In this document: one piece after another, positions 15,401 through 29,000 of the stretch | Layout of the letters: each line of letters starts with the position of its first letter | Position numbering within the stretch: the first letter of the stretch is position 1 | DNA from: Aphelocoma coerulescens | Lineage: Eukaryota > Chordata > Aves > Passeriformes > Corvidae | Assembly (NCBI RefSeq): GCF_041296385.1 | Contig: NC_091016.1 | Span: 21,117,497-21,181,496, forward strand | Reading direction: 5' to 3' | Length of the DNA: 64,000 nt | Position numbers and translations under genes: made by a program | Notes under the pieces: generated by a model | Database searches by the model: none | The model's input: only the letters and a program-made list of their open reading frames with translations | What the model was told of the DNA's origin: nothing

Positions 15401-16434
15401 TTCCATGTTTCTTCTGCTAAATGAATACCAGGGCTATGAGTCTTCTATGGACACTTAAACACCCATTACAAGAGAATTTGATTGTGAACATGAAGTAGAA
15501 AAAAGTCGAAAAGAATTTTAGGTTAAACAGGCACTTAGAAATCTCCCAAGCTAGAGGAGGGAGCATGAAAAGATCCTTCTTACCACAGTACACAAGGCAA
15601 CAGTAGTGCATGCACTAACAGCACATGTGAAATTATAATCCTTTGTCTCCCTTCTGGAAACAGTAATTATTTGCCATTATTGCTCCGAATCCATGCTGCA
15701 ATTAAGGGTTTCCCTCTAGTCAATTCAGACATAGGAGAGCTGGATCTAAACTCAGCCTGTCTTCTCAAACATGCCTATGTATCAATGGAAATTATATGAA
15801 CAGAGCAGCTACTTCATCATTCCCACCACAGATGCCTAAAATATGAGAGATCAAACATGACTAACCAGATTTATGTTTTACTATATTCTATTGCTAGAGG
15901 AAAAAAAAAAAAACAAAACAAAAAGCTTGTTGCAACTGGAAATGAGAGATCCCTGCACAGTCACAGAAGACATTAAAATCTCTGAAGAAATAATATCCTG
16001 ATGCTGTTGCTGACCATGTTTTAAAGCAGTGGATGACACTGTTGCAAATGCTTGACCTGAGAGCAATACTTGCAAATCCCTTTTAAAATAATAATTAGAG
16101 AATATTATTCCTTATCCATTCATTCATGAAATATTTTAATCAAGATTGTTACCAGCCCTACAGGAGGCAGAGAGGATTTTTAATTTACCAATGGGTAGCC
16201 TGAGAACAATTGGCAATAAATACTCAATGTGAATACAGTCGAGCAATTATTTGGGACATACAGAAAGCTGAAATCACACCTCTATATACAAGGGCAGCTT
16301 TTGAGATAAGACACAGGTAAATAAAGTCTAACTGTTAAGGATACAGGAGATCAGAACCTGGCTCATTAAACATTTCAATGGAATTTCTACCTTAGCTATC
16401 TTAATAATGTCTTATTGTCTTAATGCTTGCAATG
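12447..16434. other. Intron-like sequence between CR1 and ERVL LTR
   Basis: It contains the 24-bp tandem repeat at 12963 and an A-rich run at about 15899-15913. I recognise no exon or RNA gene. Confidence 0.6.
12963..13034. repeat. Three-copy 24-bp tandem repeat
   Basis: Three adjacent 24-bp units of the form CACATTTAAAGGAAAATGATTAAT occupy 12963-12986, 12987-13010 and 13011-13034. They differ by one to three bases each. This is a minisatellite-like local duplication in AT-rich intron. Confidence 0.9.
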
Positions 16435-17024
16435 TGTGCTGGTTTTGGCTGGGATAGAGTTCAACTTCTTCCTAGTACTTAGTATGGGGCTATGTTTTGG
16501 ATTTGTGCTGGCAACAGTGTTGGTAATTCAGGGGTGTTTTAGTTATTGCAGAGCAGGGCTTACACAGAGTTGAGGCCTTTTTGGCTTCTCATCCCACCCT
16601 GTCAGTGAGCAGTGGGGTGCACGAGGAGTTGGGAGGGGTCACAGCTGGGACAGCTGACCCCAAATGACCAAAGGGACATTCCATACCCTGTGGCATCACA
16701 TGCAGCATATAAATCTGGGGGAAGAAGGAAGAAGAAGGGGACATTTGGAGTGATGGTGTTCGTCTTCCCAAGTCACTGTTACCTGTGATGGAGCCCGGAT
16801 GTCCTGGGGATGGCTGAAGACCTGACTCTCCATGGGAAGGGGTGGAGAAATTCCTTGGTCTGCTTTGCTTGCATGCATGACTTTTGCTTTACTTATTAAA
16901 CCATCTTTATCTCAAACAATGAGTTTTGTCACTTTAACTCCCCTGATTCTCTCCCCCACCCCACCAGTGGTGAGTGGGTGAGTGAGGGTGGGCCTTGTTT
17001 GGGGCCTGGGGTTGAAGCATGACA
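16435..17024 (+). mobile_element. Solo LTR of a bird ERVL-type endogenous retrovirus
   Basis: A 590-bp unit starts TGTGCTGG and ends CATGACA (TG...CA termini). It has a TATA element (TATAAAT, 16708-16714) and, 180 bp on, a poly(A) signal ATTAAA (16895-16900). The overall sequence, with TGGGGCTATGTTTTGGATTT early and TCTCCCCCACCCCACC near the end, matches the ERVL-type LTR common in songbird genomes as I remember it. Candidate 5-bp target duplications (CAATG / CGATT) agree at 3 of 5 bases, so they have decayed or the edge is off by a base or two. No gag, pol or env sequence adjoins it, so it is the product of LTR-LTR recombination. A plus-strand promoter here would be antisense to NRXN1. Confidence 0.88.
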
Positions 17025-20000
17025 CGATTCTTATTAAAAGGAAAACGTCCACACACAAACACATCCATATACATACACATGGGCATGACAGAAGACTAGT
17101 CTGCTTCAAAAAGCCCATAATTTTGAATCCAGAAGAGGTTGCCAGAGATGACAGGTGAAGGTTTATAACTCAAGCAGGGAACTGGGATCACTGGTGATGA
17201 AACTGGGGTGTAAAACCTGGTATGTCCACACAATCCCATGGACAGTCTGCCTCTTCTGCAGACTCTGCTCTCCTCCAAGCCTCCTAACTCATCATATTTA
17301 CTACACCAGAAAATGACTGATTTGGCCCTTATGTAGGTGTGTTTTCAGAAAAGCATATTTACGTAGGAGGCAAAGCGTTACTTTCTTCTCTCAATAAAGA
17401 ATTATTGGTAAAAGGAAAACAAAAATTATAAATGTTTTTCATTTAAAGTCATCTTCTCTGATAGGGACTGGATAAAAGACCAAAAATTCTAAGTATAATC
17501 ATTTTATTTCACATGCATGAATTAGTATATGGGACAGCTAAATGCCAACTGGTATCATCATCATGCTTACCAAGTTAAAACACAGTGTTTTGTTATTCTT
17601 ACTAACCATTTGTGGGGGAAATTTTAATTCTGAAAGCAAAAGTGGCCTATCAAAAATACTGTTATAAGAAATTGTAAAAGAAGAGACAGGAAATGTTCAT
17701 GCATATTGTTCATTTAAAGAAAAAAAGAAAGACAATGCTGCAGAAGATAAGAAAAATTATGCATAAGTAGAGGTCCATGCTAACTTTCAGCAAGGCTTTA
17801 GCCTCTTGTTTTCATTTATATTTAAGATACAAAGACATTTTAATTAAATTAGCATTTATATGGAGAGTTCATAAATTAATGGAACATTTAAGAAATACCC
17901 AGCATATAAAATGACATCCTTTAAATTGCTAGAATACCTGGATAACATTTCAGCGTGTGTAGCTTTCACTTCAGGGATAATTCATTTGGCTGTCTGGGCA
18001 ACAGTGTTTACCCTATACAATTTGTATCCACTAAAGACTCTATTGCTACATAAGATTCCCAGGAACATAAAACAAGCAACAGTGAAGGCCCTTTGTCTCC
18101 TTTCTAAAATTAAACAGGACTGTCCATATCTTGCAAGGCATTAGGTTCCCTCCCCAGCCAGCAGCTGGGGATGCTGGTCAGGCTGGAAGGAGAGCTGTAG
18201 CTCACTGGCAGACCAGCAATGTTCTCCTGGTTCTGGAGCTTGTGACAATGAAGAGGAAATTTTATCCACTGGTCCAATCCCACCTTGGTTTAGATAAATC
18301 TCACTGACATTTGAAGAGTGCTGTGTCTTCAACAGATCTGCCAGCACAAATGCTTTAAAAAGCAATGTAGATACCAAACCGAACTGGCAATCTTCCTGGA
18401 AGGCATGGTCATGAAACACTGCAAAATACAGCTTCCAGATAGCTCTGTTAGGAGAGGATCTGACCTAGGTGTTTCTGGCACTAATGCTAGACCACAGTCA
18501 GCATCTTCCCTCTGTACGTCTGGGTACAGGCACACCTCAGGGCCAGGCCTGATGAAAAGACCTGAAAGCCAGGGCTTGGCAGCACCTTGAGCTGGTGAGG
18601 ACATGGCTCATTCAATCACTATGAACACGGGATGCAGAAACTTCATATAACGTTAAAGTTTACCCATATTTCATTTTTTATTTTCAGAATATCTGAGTAA
18701 TGATGTCAGAGAGAGTTTATTGTGCATAATATCACTGCATTAGTGAATCTGCCAGTCTGTGTATATTGAAATTACACCTAAAACAAGTTTACTGGCCAAA
18801 ATACAACAGTTTGAATCAGCAACACTGCGTGCCAGTGATGACACTACCTAAACACCCAAATCTGAAATGCAAAGGACAAGCAGGGATCTGGAGAGTCCTC
18901 TTCTCTCAAATCTGTTACAATCTTTGATTCCACTTCCTAGAAAAATATTAGTAAGATATGAACTTACCGAGAAATTGTAATTGTTTTATCCCCTACCACA
19001 ATTTAATACACTTTATCAGATAATTAAAATTGCAAAGCTGCAAGGTAAATGTTCTACAGGGTCTTTGTCTGACTGACTGCAAAAGAAAACATAGAGGCAG
19101 TGATTTAGAATTAAGATGGAATGGCTGAACATAGCAATACATCCTGACTTCTTTAAAAGGGTTATCTATAAATATTAGATATACACCAATACATTTTAAC
19201 TACTATACCTTCATTGTGCATATTTAACTCCTTGACAATTATGCAGTATAGCTCAGAACATTTGGTTGATGTCTCTGCTGAAATCAAAACCAAGAAACCT
19301 TTTATATATTGCTAAGTACTGTCCAAGAATATTTAATAGGCTCCAATGAAGATGTAACCAGGGTATATCTAAGGTAATGGAATAGGCTGTCCTCTAGCTC
19401 TGTTTATTAGGAAATACATCATTATTAAATCTTAATCCATTCCATAAGAAAGTAAGCAGAGGAGGAATAACTGCAGCAAGACGAATAGCCTTATTAGAAG
19501 AAGATCTAAGAATACCTTTATTTCAAAATTGGATTAGAGGTATGACAGACTGTGCCACATAACAAAAAAAAGGTCTGTGCCATTTATCAAGGAATCTAAA
19601 ATTTGATAAAATGCATGTGTGTGCAGAAGGATCGTTTCATAAACACATTTAAGTGAATATGATACAATAAATTGAGCCTATGGACATGTGCTGAATAATT
19701 ATTTATGATAGCAGTAAAATGTGATGGTGGCATTTATTATTTCAGGGTTTTCTCCATGACAGGTAATGTTTTTTTTTTTTTTTCCTTTCTAATTATGATT
19801 CAGTGCTACGTCTTTATTTTTAGTTCTTCTACTGCATGTATGGACCAAACATATACTGTATGAAAAACCAACATTTTAAAAATGCCTCAACACAATAAAA
19901 AACTTAATGCCACAAATCTAGAGTCTGAGAAAACACCTTTCTTCATCAGAGAATACAAATTGACCTAGTACCTCCAAGAGCTACCAAAATTTCTCATTAA

Positions 20001-23000
20001 CATTGCGTTTCTATTAGATAAGAATAATGTTCCCTGATTTCTCAGCTCTTCCTGCCATGAGTGAAGAAAGTTATAAAGATGCCAAAGAAACAAAAGGACA
20101 CTGATTCGAGTTTTATGCCCAGTAAACCTTGCTCTGAGGACTACACAGACTTCATCAATGCAGATATTTTGTGGTGGACAAGTTCCTTCCAGAAGACTTT
20201 GATGCACATTGTTAGTGTGCACTCATCCACTGGACTCAGTAAAATCTGGACTTTCAGGGACAATCTTCAGCCCCATCGTCTTGCAAATCTTATTTGCAGC
20301 CCCTCCTCTCTACAGAGATCCCTCATGCCAGTGTAATATGAAAAAGGATTTCAGTACATGGGGAACAGCTTATTAATTTTACACAGCTCTTGAGCTATTT
20401 TGAAACCTACCCTGGAGAGTACTGTCAGCAGTAAAGAGTGATTATTTCCTCAGCTTTCTTGTCTTTTTCTATTCAATCCATCTGCTTAGCACAATGGGCT
20501 CATAGCCTCTGACTGAAATTTCTAGATGCCACCATAATACAAATATTAAAAACTGTAACATTCACTAACATAAGATATAAAAGACATGTTACAAGACATT
20601 TTATTTAAAAAAAAAAAATTATGAAAGAAAGCTAATCTGACCTTTCCTCTGTAACTGTTGGCTCTTCATATCTGTGGGTATGGCACATGGTAAATCAGAC
20701 AGACTCACTGCAATCTAGAAAGCCTTGCCCCGGTCATTGTCACAAAAAATGGCCTGTGAAATCACTCTGATGAACTGCTAATTATGCTAACAGTCCTACA
20801 GTAATGAAGGCAACTAATCCTTTTCAAAAAAGCTGTCTTCATTGAATGAAATCCTCACCTCATTCACACTCACTCACGGATCTGAGAGAAAATACTTTCC
20901 CTACTGATGCCAACATTCAAACATCCAGAGCAATTACATGGAGAGGGAACATTTAAATGGCAAACAGTATATGTAAAACAAAATGACACGAGGGGAAGCC
21001 ACCAGTTCAAATTTCGACTCAATGCATTATGACTGCCCTTCTCACTTAATAGACATCAGATACCATGAGCAACTGGAATTACAAGACAAGCAGAGGCAAC
21101 TGCCCCTCATATGGACACAAAAATGTAAGCAATGATGGGGAGTTTGGAAAGATTTGATTTATACCAAAAGACAGGCAAACCTCATCTGTGAAGGGATGAG
21201 AGCTCAAAGTTTGGTGTTCTGGCATCCACAAAGATCGGTATTTTAACCCTTTTCTACATCTAAAATAATTGTAATAGCTCTATAAAAATCAAAACAGTTA
21301 ACTGTGGAGTTACTCCCTGGGGAGGGGGTGAGGGAAACACAGAAATTTTCACAGGGAGAAAATATGTCTTTTTCTTAAAGAAGGTATGCTGTCTGCCCAA
21401 CTCATTTTTCTTTTCTTTGTCCCCTATCTCCTGTCTTTGCATACCCCCTTTTCTTTTTTTTTTTTTTTTTTTTCCACTTGTCAGTTCTGTGAATCCCACA
21501 GTGTGACCTACACAGCAAAGGAAGGAAGAGTGGTATTTGTTCAGTAACCAGCACATTGTTTTAATGCTCCTGGATCTCAGCATTGGCACAACACAATGGG
21601 ATGAAACAGCAACACAGAACTTGAGCCTTTCATTCCTTTTCCCATTCCAGGCTGCTGTGTGACTTATGGATAGATACCTTTCACATTTAGGTAGGCAAAG
21701 CTGTGCATATTCCCGGGAACAAACCGGATGGCTGTTCATTAACAAGCACAAGCAAAGGCAGAGCAGAATAATCCTTAACCTGTGCTGTGCTGGTTTTGGT
21801 TTGACACGCAGTGGTGGGAAGAGCACTGCCCAAGGAATTGCTCACAGAGGGATGACTGAAGCCTGGCATACGCTGAGCCAGCATGGAATCTGCCCTAAGC
21901 TGTGCCAATGGAGAGCAGAGTGCTACACACTCTGGCCATGCCCCAGATATGGTGCTAACATCACGGGCAAGTGCACAAGAGACACAGAGGGAATTTTCAG
22001 GTGGCCAGTCTGGCCACTGTGTGATTTCTTTGAATCATTCAAGAGGAGATGAATGCAAAGCTGATTCACTGTGTCTCAGCTGCTCTCTGTGAAACAGGAA
22101 TAACCATTCCAGACAAGCCTGTGCCAACATGGGCAGCAGTGAGACACCAGTGTGTATGCAGGACAAGGGTTAATGCATGTGCCACTTTTCCACATGACAG
22201 AAACAGAGGTTTTTTAGCAATGTTGACCTCATTTACACAAAGCCTCATTTAGCAATAATGACTGCTCATTTTCTCCCTCTGATCTTCTTTTTCTTCCAAA
22301 CTATACTTTGTCAATTAACTGACCCCTACAGAAAACAAAAGTACTATTACACACTGTATGCACATGTAAATTTATTCCTAGATTACATATAATCATATTT
22401 TTTTTAAGTTTTTTTTCCATTTCAAGTAATTATATTTGGAAAACGGAAATAAGGAAGAAAGTGATTACCAAATAGCCAGCTGAGCTCAAGTTAATGACTT
22501 GAAACAAACAAAAAATATTTGCAAAATCCTGACATATTTACTCACACCACAATTGCTATGACCAGCTTAGGATAAGTCTTTCTCACATCTCCAGTAGTGA
22601 CCTTGCAATGAAAAACTGGCATTCATCCCTATCCCAAATGCCAGCAAACCAATAAAGGATACACTGATCTCACTGAAACCACCTTTCCGAAGTCTGTAAG
22701 TTCCCTGGCACAAAAATTTGATCCTACAAGAAGAATGAACAGATAGGATCTTGGGACTCTCCAGGTGAGTCACTTGTGATTTATATCAGCATCAATAACT
22801 GCCTCTATTGCTATGTAGAAGATATATCACATGTTTTTCCAAATTTAATTGTTTACCTTTGCTGACCTCAGGCTCTTTGAAGCTAAGCTTCTGCACACTT
22901 ATGTGGGAGCTGCATTTTCACTTAGATAATCACAGAACTGGCAAAAACCACTGCCAGCTACTACTGAAATTTAAGTGTCTGGGTTAGGCATTTCCGGGCC

Positions 23001-26000
23001 ACTGTTCTTCTTAGCAGACCAATAACTCCTCTCATCTGCATGCTTAACTGCAGTTTTGCAATGTTTGCACAGTAAGAAAGTCAAACATCTCAAAATGAGA
23101 TGTTTGTTTTTGCTGTTGTTACAAAATAATGTTGTTACTATTTTTTCTTCACCAAGTTCTCCCTCTAGATGCCATACAGTGGATTTTACTACACTCATGT
23201 CAGACAACAGCTAAAGCTGTCAGATTGTGCTGAGTGGTGAAAAGAAGCTTCATGAGCTAATGTGAGAAGATTCTACATAAGTTAAAAACCATCATTACAA
23301 AAATTGGTCTGGCTTCAGTCTTAGTGTGTGACTGGGTTTCTGTTAGAAGTCAGCACAAGCAAAATGATCTTTTGGCCTATGTACCCTCACACATAACACC
23401 TTCTAGCCAACAAGTTCTAACAAAACCATATTGCAAGTTTCTTAGACTTAGGATTTAAAAAATAAGGTCTTCTAATTCATAAGGCGTAACGGGAGCAATC
23501 ATACTCCCACAAATTCAGTAAAATTTCCAAGAAATAAAAAGTTGCTTGGAAAAGCTTTCAGCAATAAAATGACTGTAGTCTTTACCCTCACTTTCACTTG
23601 CCCATGTAATGTTCTATTTAGCCTCACTTGAGATAAGAGATTGTTTAGGAAGAGGACATTCACAGCATTTCTATTTTTTTCAGAATAATTGACAGCAGTA
23701 TTTGAGAGCTGCTCTGAATGCCAGGGTTGGGGTGCATGCCCCAGGCAGATTTAAAATCCACAGCAAGGCAAACTGCAAACACAAACCAGCCTGAGAAGAG
23801 GATGACTGGAAAGATGGGGCTTGGATGAGCGCCACAGAATGTTCTGACCAACTGGGACACCAGGATTTTAGGACGCATCCATTTAGACACAGCCAAAGGG
23901 GCTAATCTCACATCTGTTGTTTTGTCACAACTTCTAAACCCTCTCTGTGGGCACTGACTATCAAAACCCAAAATAACGGCATGATTCAATTCATGCTCAT
24001 ATGTTTTCCATAAATATGGCAATTCATTATATTCTCTGAAAGCTCCCTCATAATTCTTGTCATGTGAAATAAAGTGAATACATCCACTAACTGCACATTT
24101 CAAAAATACACGTGTTTGCATTATTATTTGCAATATTTTGTTCACAGTTTAGGCAGCATTGTTTTAGGGAGGGAGACCAGGGGCAGAAGTGTTGTGCACT
24201 TGAGACACATCGTATCTGACAGAGGCAAAACCATCAGGTCAGGCAGTGGAAATTTTGGCCTTGACCTCAATAAAATCAAATCAGGCCTGGGTCAATGATT
24301 AGAAACAGTGCCTTTTGTAGCACTCACTTCCTTCACATCTCCTCGTCTCCACTGGTCAGTCAGGAGGAGCCAAGTCCGTGGCAATTTGTCCCCTTCTTCT
24401 CTCCACCTACTTCCCAGGGGTCTAGAGCTGCTGTCACTGAGAAACACAACCAGCTCCAGTGATTCAGTAATTCAAACATGGATTAAGACTATATCTGATT
24501 CTTCTTCAAGGTAGAGAAACTTTCTCACGTTTTTTTGAAATTTCTCCAAGTCTAGTCATTCTCTATTCTTCTTTATTTTACAAATGCAGATGAGCTGAAT
24601 TAATTAAGTAAATTAGAGAAGCACTATCTCAGTTGTAGATATGAAGGGATAAAAGAACACATTTAGAAAGCAGTCAACTTGCTTTAGAAGCTTGTTGGCA
24701 TTTCTTTGCATGTACAGCTGCAGTAAAAGAGAGCTAAAGAAAGAGTTAACACTTCTAACATTTTGGAGTAGTTGTCCAAGGGCACCCCCTGCTAAGGCTC
24801 CCTGAACACCAGAAGGATCTGAGCAAATCCTCTGTTGTCGAGCCTCTGTCTCTCCATGTTTGAGCAGCAAGCTCTTCAGGATATACCTAGCCAGGGATTT
24901 TAAAGGAAGACTTGTCCTTGTGCCACTTACAGCTCAAATATGCAGTACAACAACAAAAAGTCTATGTACATTCCTCATCCCTCCAGGTAAACCTTGCCTC
25001 ACCTCCCACCTTGTCTGGCCTTTTGGGATTTAGGATCCCAGATACCATGTGCTTATTGTATATGCACACTTTCTTTGTCAACCAAGCCCAAGTGAAAAAG
25101 CTTTTTGATTCTTAGGCTACCTACAGAGCATAAGCCACTCATACCCTTAATCTGGGCTATTTTGGTGGATTTGACCATTTCAGCGCTTTCAGAAATTCAG
25201 AATTCTTTTTCTACCATGGTTCAATAATTGGGGGTCAGAGATGGTGACTTCTCCTAAGCATGGCACTCTCCCTACCACCTTACCCCAGTCCCATGGGGTG
25301 ACATCCAGCAGCACTATTTCTTTGCTCCTCCTTTCACACTTTATTTCACTGGCTCATTTTTTCAGTCAATTAAGAGGGAAGGGAATAATTAATTTGGTTG
25401 TTCTGACCAGTTGCATCTGTGGTTAATGAATATTGTCCCTGAGTAGTTTTTTTAACATTTTCAACTCTTAGAGAACCTCTCTCTTTTCCAACTCACCACT
25501 GTGGACCATTTTCTCATTATCATGGAACAACTGTGATATGTAAGAGCATGCACGTGCTTGTGCACAAATGTATATAAAGTCATGAGAAAGAGGCAAGGAA
25601 AGCCCTTCCAGACATCCATGTAGCTATTCAGAAAGAAAATAGTGTCTAAATGATGGTAAGTACATGGCCTATGTTTCTTGCTTTTAATTTCATAGAACAG
25701 TATTTTTATTTATAATAAACCTTTTTTCATCAAATTAGACTCTTCCATTCTCCTTATAATCACAGCTACATTCACAAGTCAGCTTATTATCACAGTGAGA
25801 TCTATCAGCTCTGCCTACACTGTATTTACAGACTAGAAAGGGAGTTGTTAGCTTAGAAAAATGCATTACAGACACTGCGATAGACATGAGGACATCAAAC
25901 TTAATCACAGAGAGATAAATTAACTGAGTCTGGGGAAAGACAAGAGAGAGGTCAGCAATGTCATCTTGATTACTCAGAAAGGTTAAGAACTACTGCAAAC

Positions 26001-29000
26001 TTTGACCAAGGAAAGACAAAAGATAAACGTCAGTGAACTACACTATGTGATCCATTCAAACCACAATAATCAAGCCTATTTTCCTATGGTTAACCATGGT
26101 AATGACCATCTGGGTGAGAAAGGGGAGAAAATATTAGGACTGCAGAATTGGTTGATCTTAAATCACACTGGGTGTAGTAGTTTTGTCTACAGAGTTCTCC
26201 CTTGGAGTAAAATGAAGAGACAGAAGGAAATTTCCCTTAAAGCCAAGTCAACTTTTCACTATCAGAAAAAAATCCATCTTTGAAAATTAGAAACAGCAGG
26301 AAGTACACTGCATTGAATGCTAAATTAATTTCTTCTGATAACTTATTTCAAACAGTATTTGATTAAAAGACAATAGAACATGCTTTAAATCTAAAAAACA
26401 TGGTTACCATAGGCTGAGGCAAAAGCGGTGTTGCTGATAAGTGACAACAGTGTTGTTATTTATTTAGCTCTTGTAAAGGCACCCCAGTCAATCAATAGCT
26501 ATGCATGTACCAAGGCAGTGGGACTTGTATAAAGATGCTTATCAGAAATCCATGGGCAACATTCCACTTTTGATTACAGTGCTGCAGACTGTCCCAGTCC
26601 TGAAGACTGAAGACTGTGGGCCTCCTTGACAAGCCATATTGACAGAAATAATAATATAGAAACCCAAGTTCCTAATATGCATATCCAACTGCACAGCCAA
26701 TTAACCACTATGCTGACTGAAATTGCTTTGTTATTCATTCCATTCCAACTGATGTTAATACTTTGGCAGCTGATGGGGATAATAACTGATGGAGCATATT
26801 GGAAATTTTGAAAGGGGATATAAAATTTATATAATTTAAAGACATTGAGAAACTGCTATGCTTTACAGTCTTAAAACATGAAAATGTCTCAGTTGTGAGT
26901 AAGAAGTACTCAGAGCAGGAGAACTAGTATATATTTGAAAATCTCTGAATGAAAAGGAGGCATTTAAAAAGATTGTGATATACAAACAGGTTTGGAAAAA
27001 CATTTTAAAAGGCAATTATAAGATGAAAATGAGACTTTTTCACCTCTACCTCTAACATCACACTGAGTAACAATGCTTGAACATCTGGAAACATTTACTT
27101 TTGATGTTTTAATTAAAATATAACTCTTTTCTGCAACATAAGCACATTGTAGCCAAAAAATGTCATTTCATTCACCCTAATCCCTAAAACTATTTGGTTT
27201 ATTATCTTTATATACCTAAAGAGCAATTCCAGTAAAATAAAAAGGCCATAAAATTATTTTTACCTATACCAATTAGTTGGGGTTTTCCTACAAAATTAAA
27301 ATGTTTTTTATACATCATAGGGACATCTTTCAAAGTGGTTTGGGTCATATATTTCACAGTGGTGGTATAAATTATTTCACTGCAGTGTTGCAATTCTGGT
27401 CCTGCAGTTTTTATTTGGTGAAAACTCCTGTGGAGTTCAACAGGCATCTTCCCTGAACAAGGGCTGCCTGACCAGGCTGCTGTTGGGTACTCCAGTAACA
27501 GTGAGCTGGTGACTCTGCTGCAGAAGTCTTTCCACACGGACATCATGTGGGTGAATCCAGTGCACGTGAGCTCCGCCAACAATGGTGAAGCAGAGCCTGG
27601 AAGAAGCTGGCCTAGCTCAGGAGTGGGAGATCAATATGCATGTCCCTGCTGCCACATCATGCTCTGGATGGAAAACACTGGAGGAGTGGATGTGCTGTGG
27701 TAACACACCATCCTCAGTTGTCAGCTCCAAAACATGCCAACTTCTATTCCTCAGAACTCTCATTTTCCACAAACCCTTACTCCTGCCCAGGAACTTTGCT
27801 GCTGAAGCTCAACCTCTTAAATCCCTCTACTGTTCCACTACAAAGGTCCCTAGCACCCAAACTACCACTTTCTTAAGATCTGCTCCCAGAACCCCATTCT
27901 CTCTACTTCAGGCTGCCTCTGCTCCTCCTAAACCACTGCCCCACATGTTAGTCCTAAGCCTCATCAAGTCAAATCTCTTCTGGCATTGAGTTAAGTCGGG
28001 CCTTTAAGTGCACAAGCCCTACTACACACAGAACTTGGCTCTTTCTCTTCTGCCCATGAGCATGTGGTCCAATTCTCTCCCCATTTTTGCCTTTTCTTTC
28101 CAAGCACATGCACATACCAACATGCAGATTTCATTATTCACCTCCTGGCTCCTATTCCCACAAATTTTTAAAAAAGCAGAATCAGTTTGTATTTAGCCTC
28201 AGCAAGATCTTGAGAGCACAGAAAGAAGAAACAATCAGAAGTGGACGCACTGTACTTGTCATCTGGTAACTGAATTGTAGGGAATTGTGAGGCCTTAAAA
28301 GAGTAGACAGTAAGGAAGTGTTTGCAGGAAGGCAGGAGTGAATGTGGATGATGACAGCCATCCATATGGCTACACTTTCAACATATTCAACATGCAATTT
28401 TCCCTTCACATGTGATCCATCATGTCCCTGGATTCTTAAAGAAACAGCCTGCTTCATTTAAAGTTACTGAGGAAGTTGCAATCTCTTTCATTTTTTATGG
28501 GTTTTGCCATGGATCATCCCTGCTTTTGTAATCTAGAGTATGAACTATTCTATCTACTCAAAAAAACCCCCCAAAAAACAGACTTCATGGTAGATACAGC
28601 TATAACAAAAGCTATAGCCACCTTCTTAAATGGATCAAGTAGGTATGGACATAAATCATCAAATAAACCACATGCTACAAGAGACCACTGGTGAGGGCTC
28701 AGCAGTGAATGATTCGTATTTGTTAACATTAGTCTCTCTCTTACTTCTCTGTACTTCTCTTTACCTCGCTGATGTTGTGATCCACAGAATTATTTTCTTA
28801 TTCCTTCCTGTGGTTAAACTTTCAAATCTTTCACCAATCTTTCACCTGAGTTTAATGAGAGTCAGAGAGCAAAATTGAAAAATCGTTTGATCAAGCTCGA
28901 AAGATGTTTAATTTTGACTTTTGGTGTATTAAAAGACTGTGTGCTGAACTACTTTTTGTCTAATATGGTGAGCTAATTGCTTGGTTGGGATTCTGTTTAT

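Noticed and set aside
21260..21826. 188-codon minus-strand open frame
   Set aside because: It runs through a 20-bp poly-T tract, giving a run of lysines. It has no recognisable domain and no conserved motif.
23660..24145. 161-codon minus-strand open frame
   Set aside because: No domain, signal or family resemblance could be seen. A length like this is expected by chance in 64 kb.
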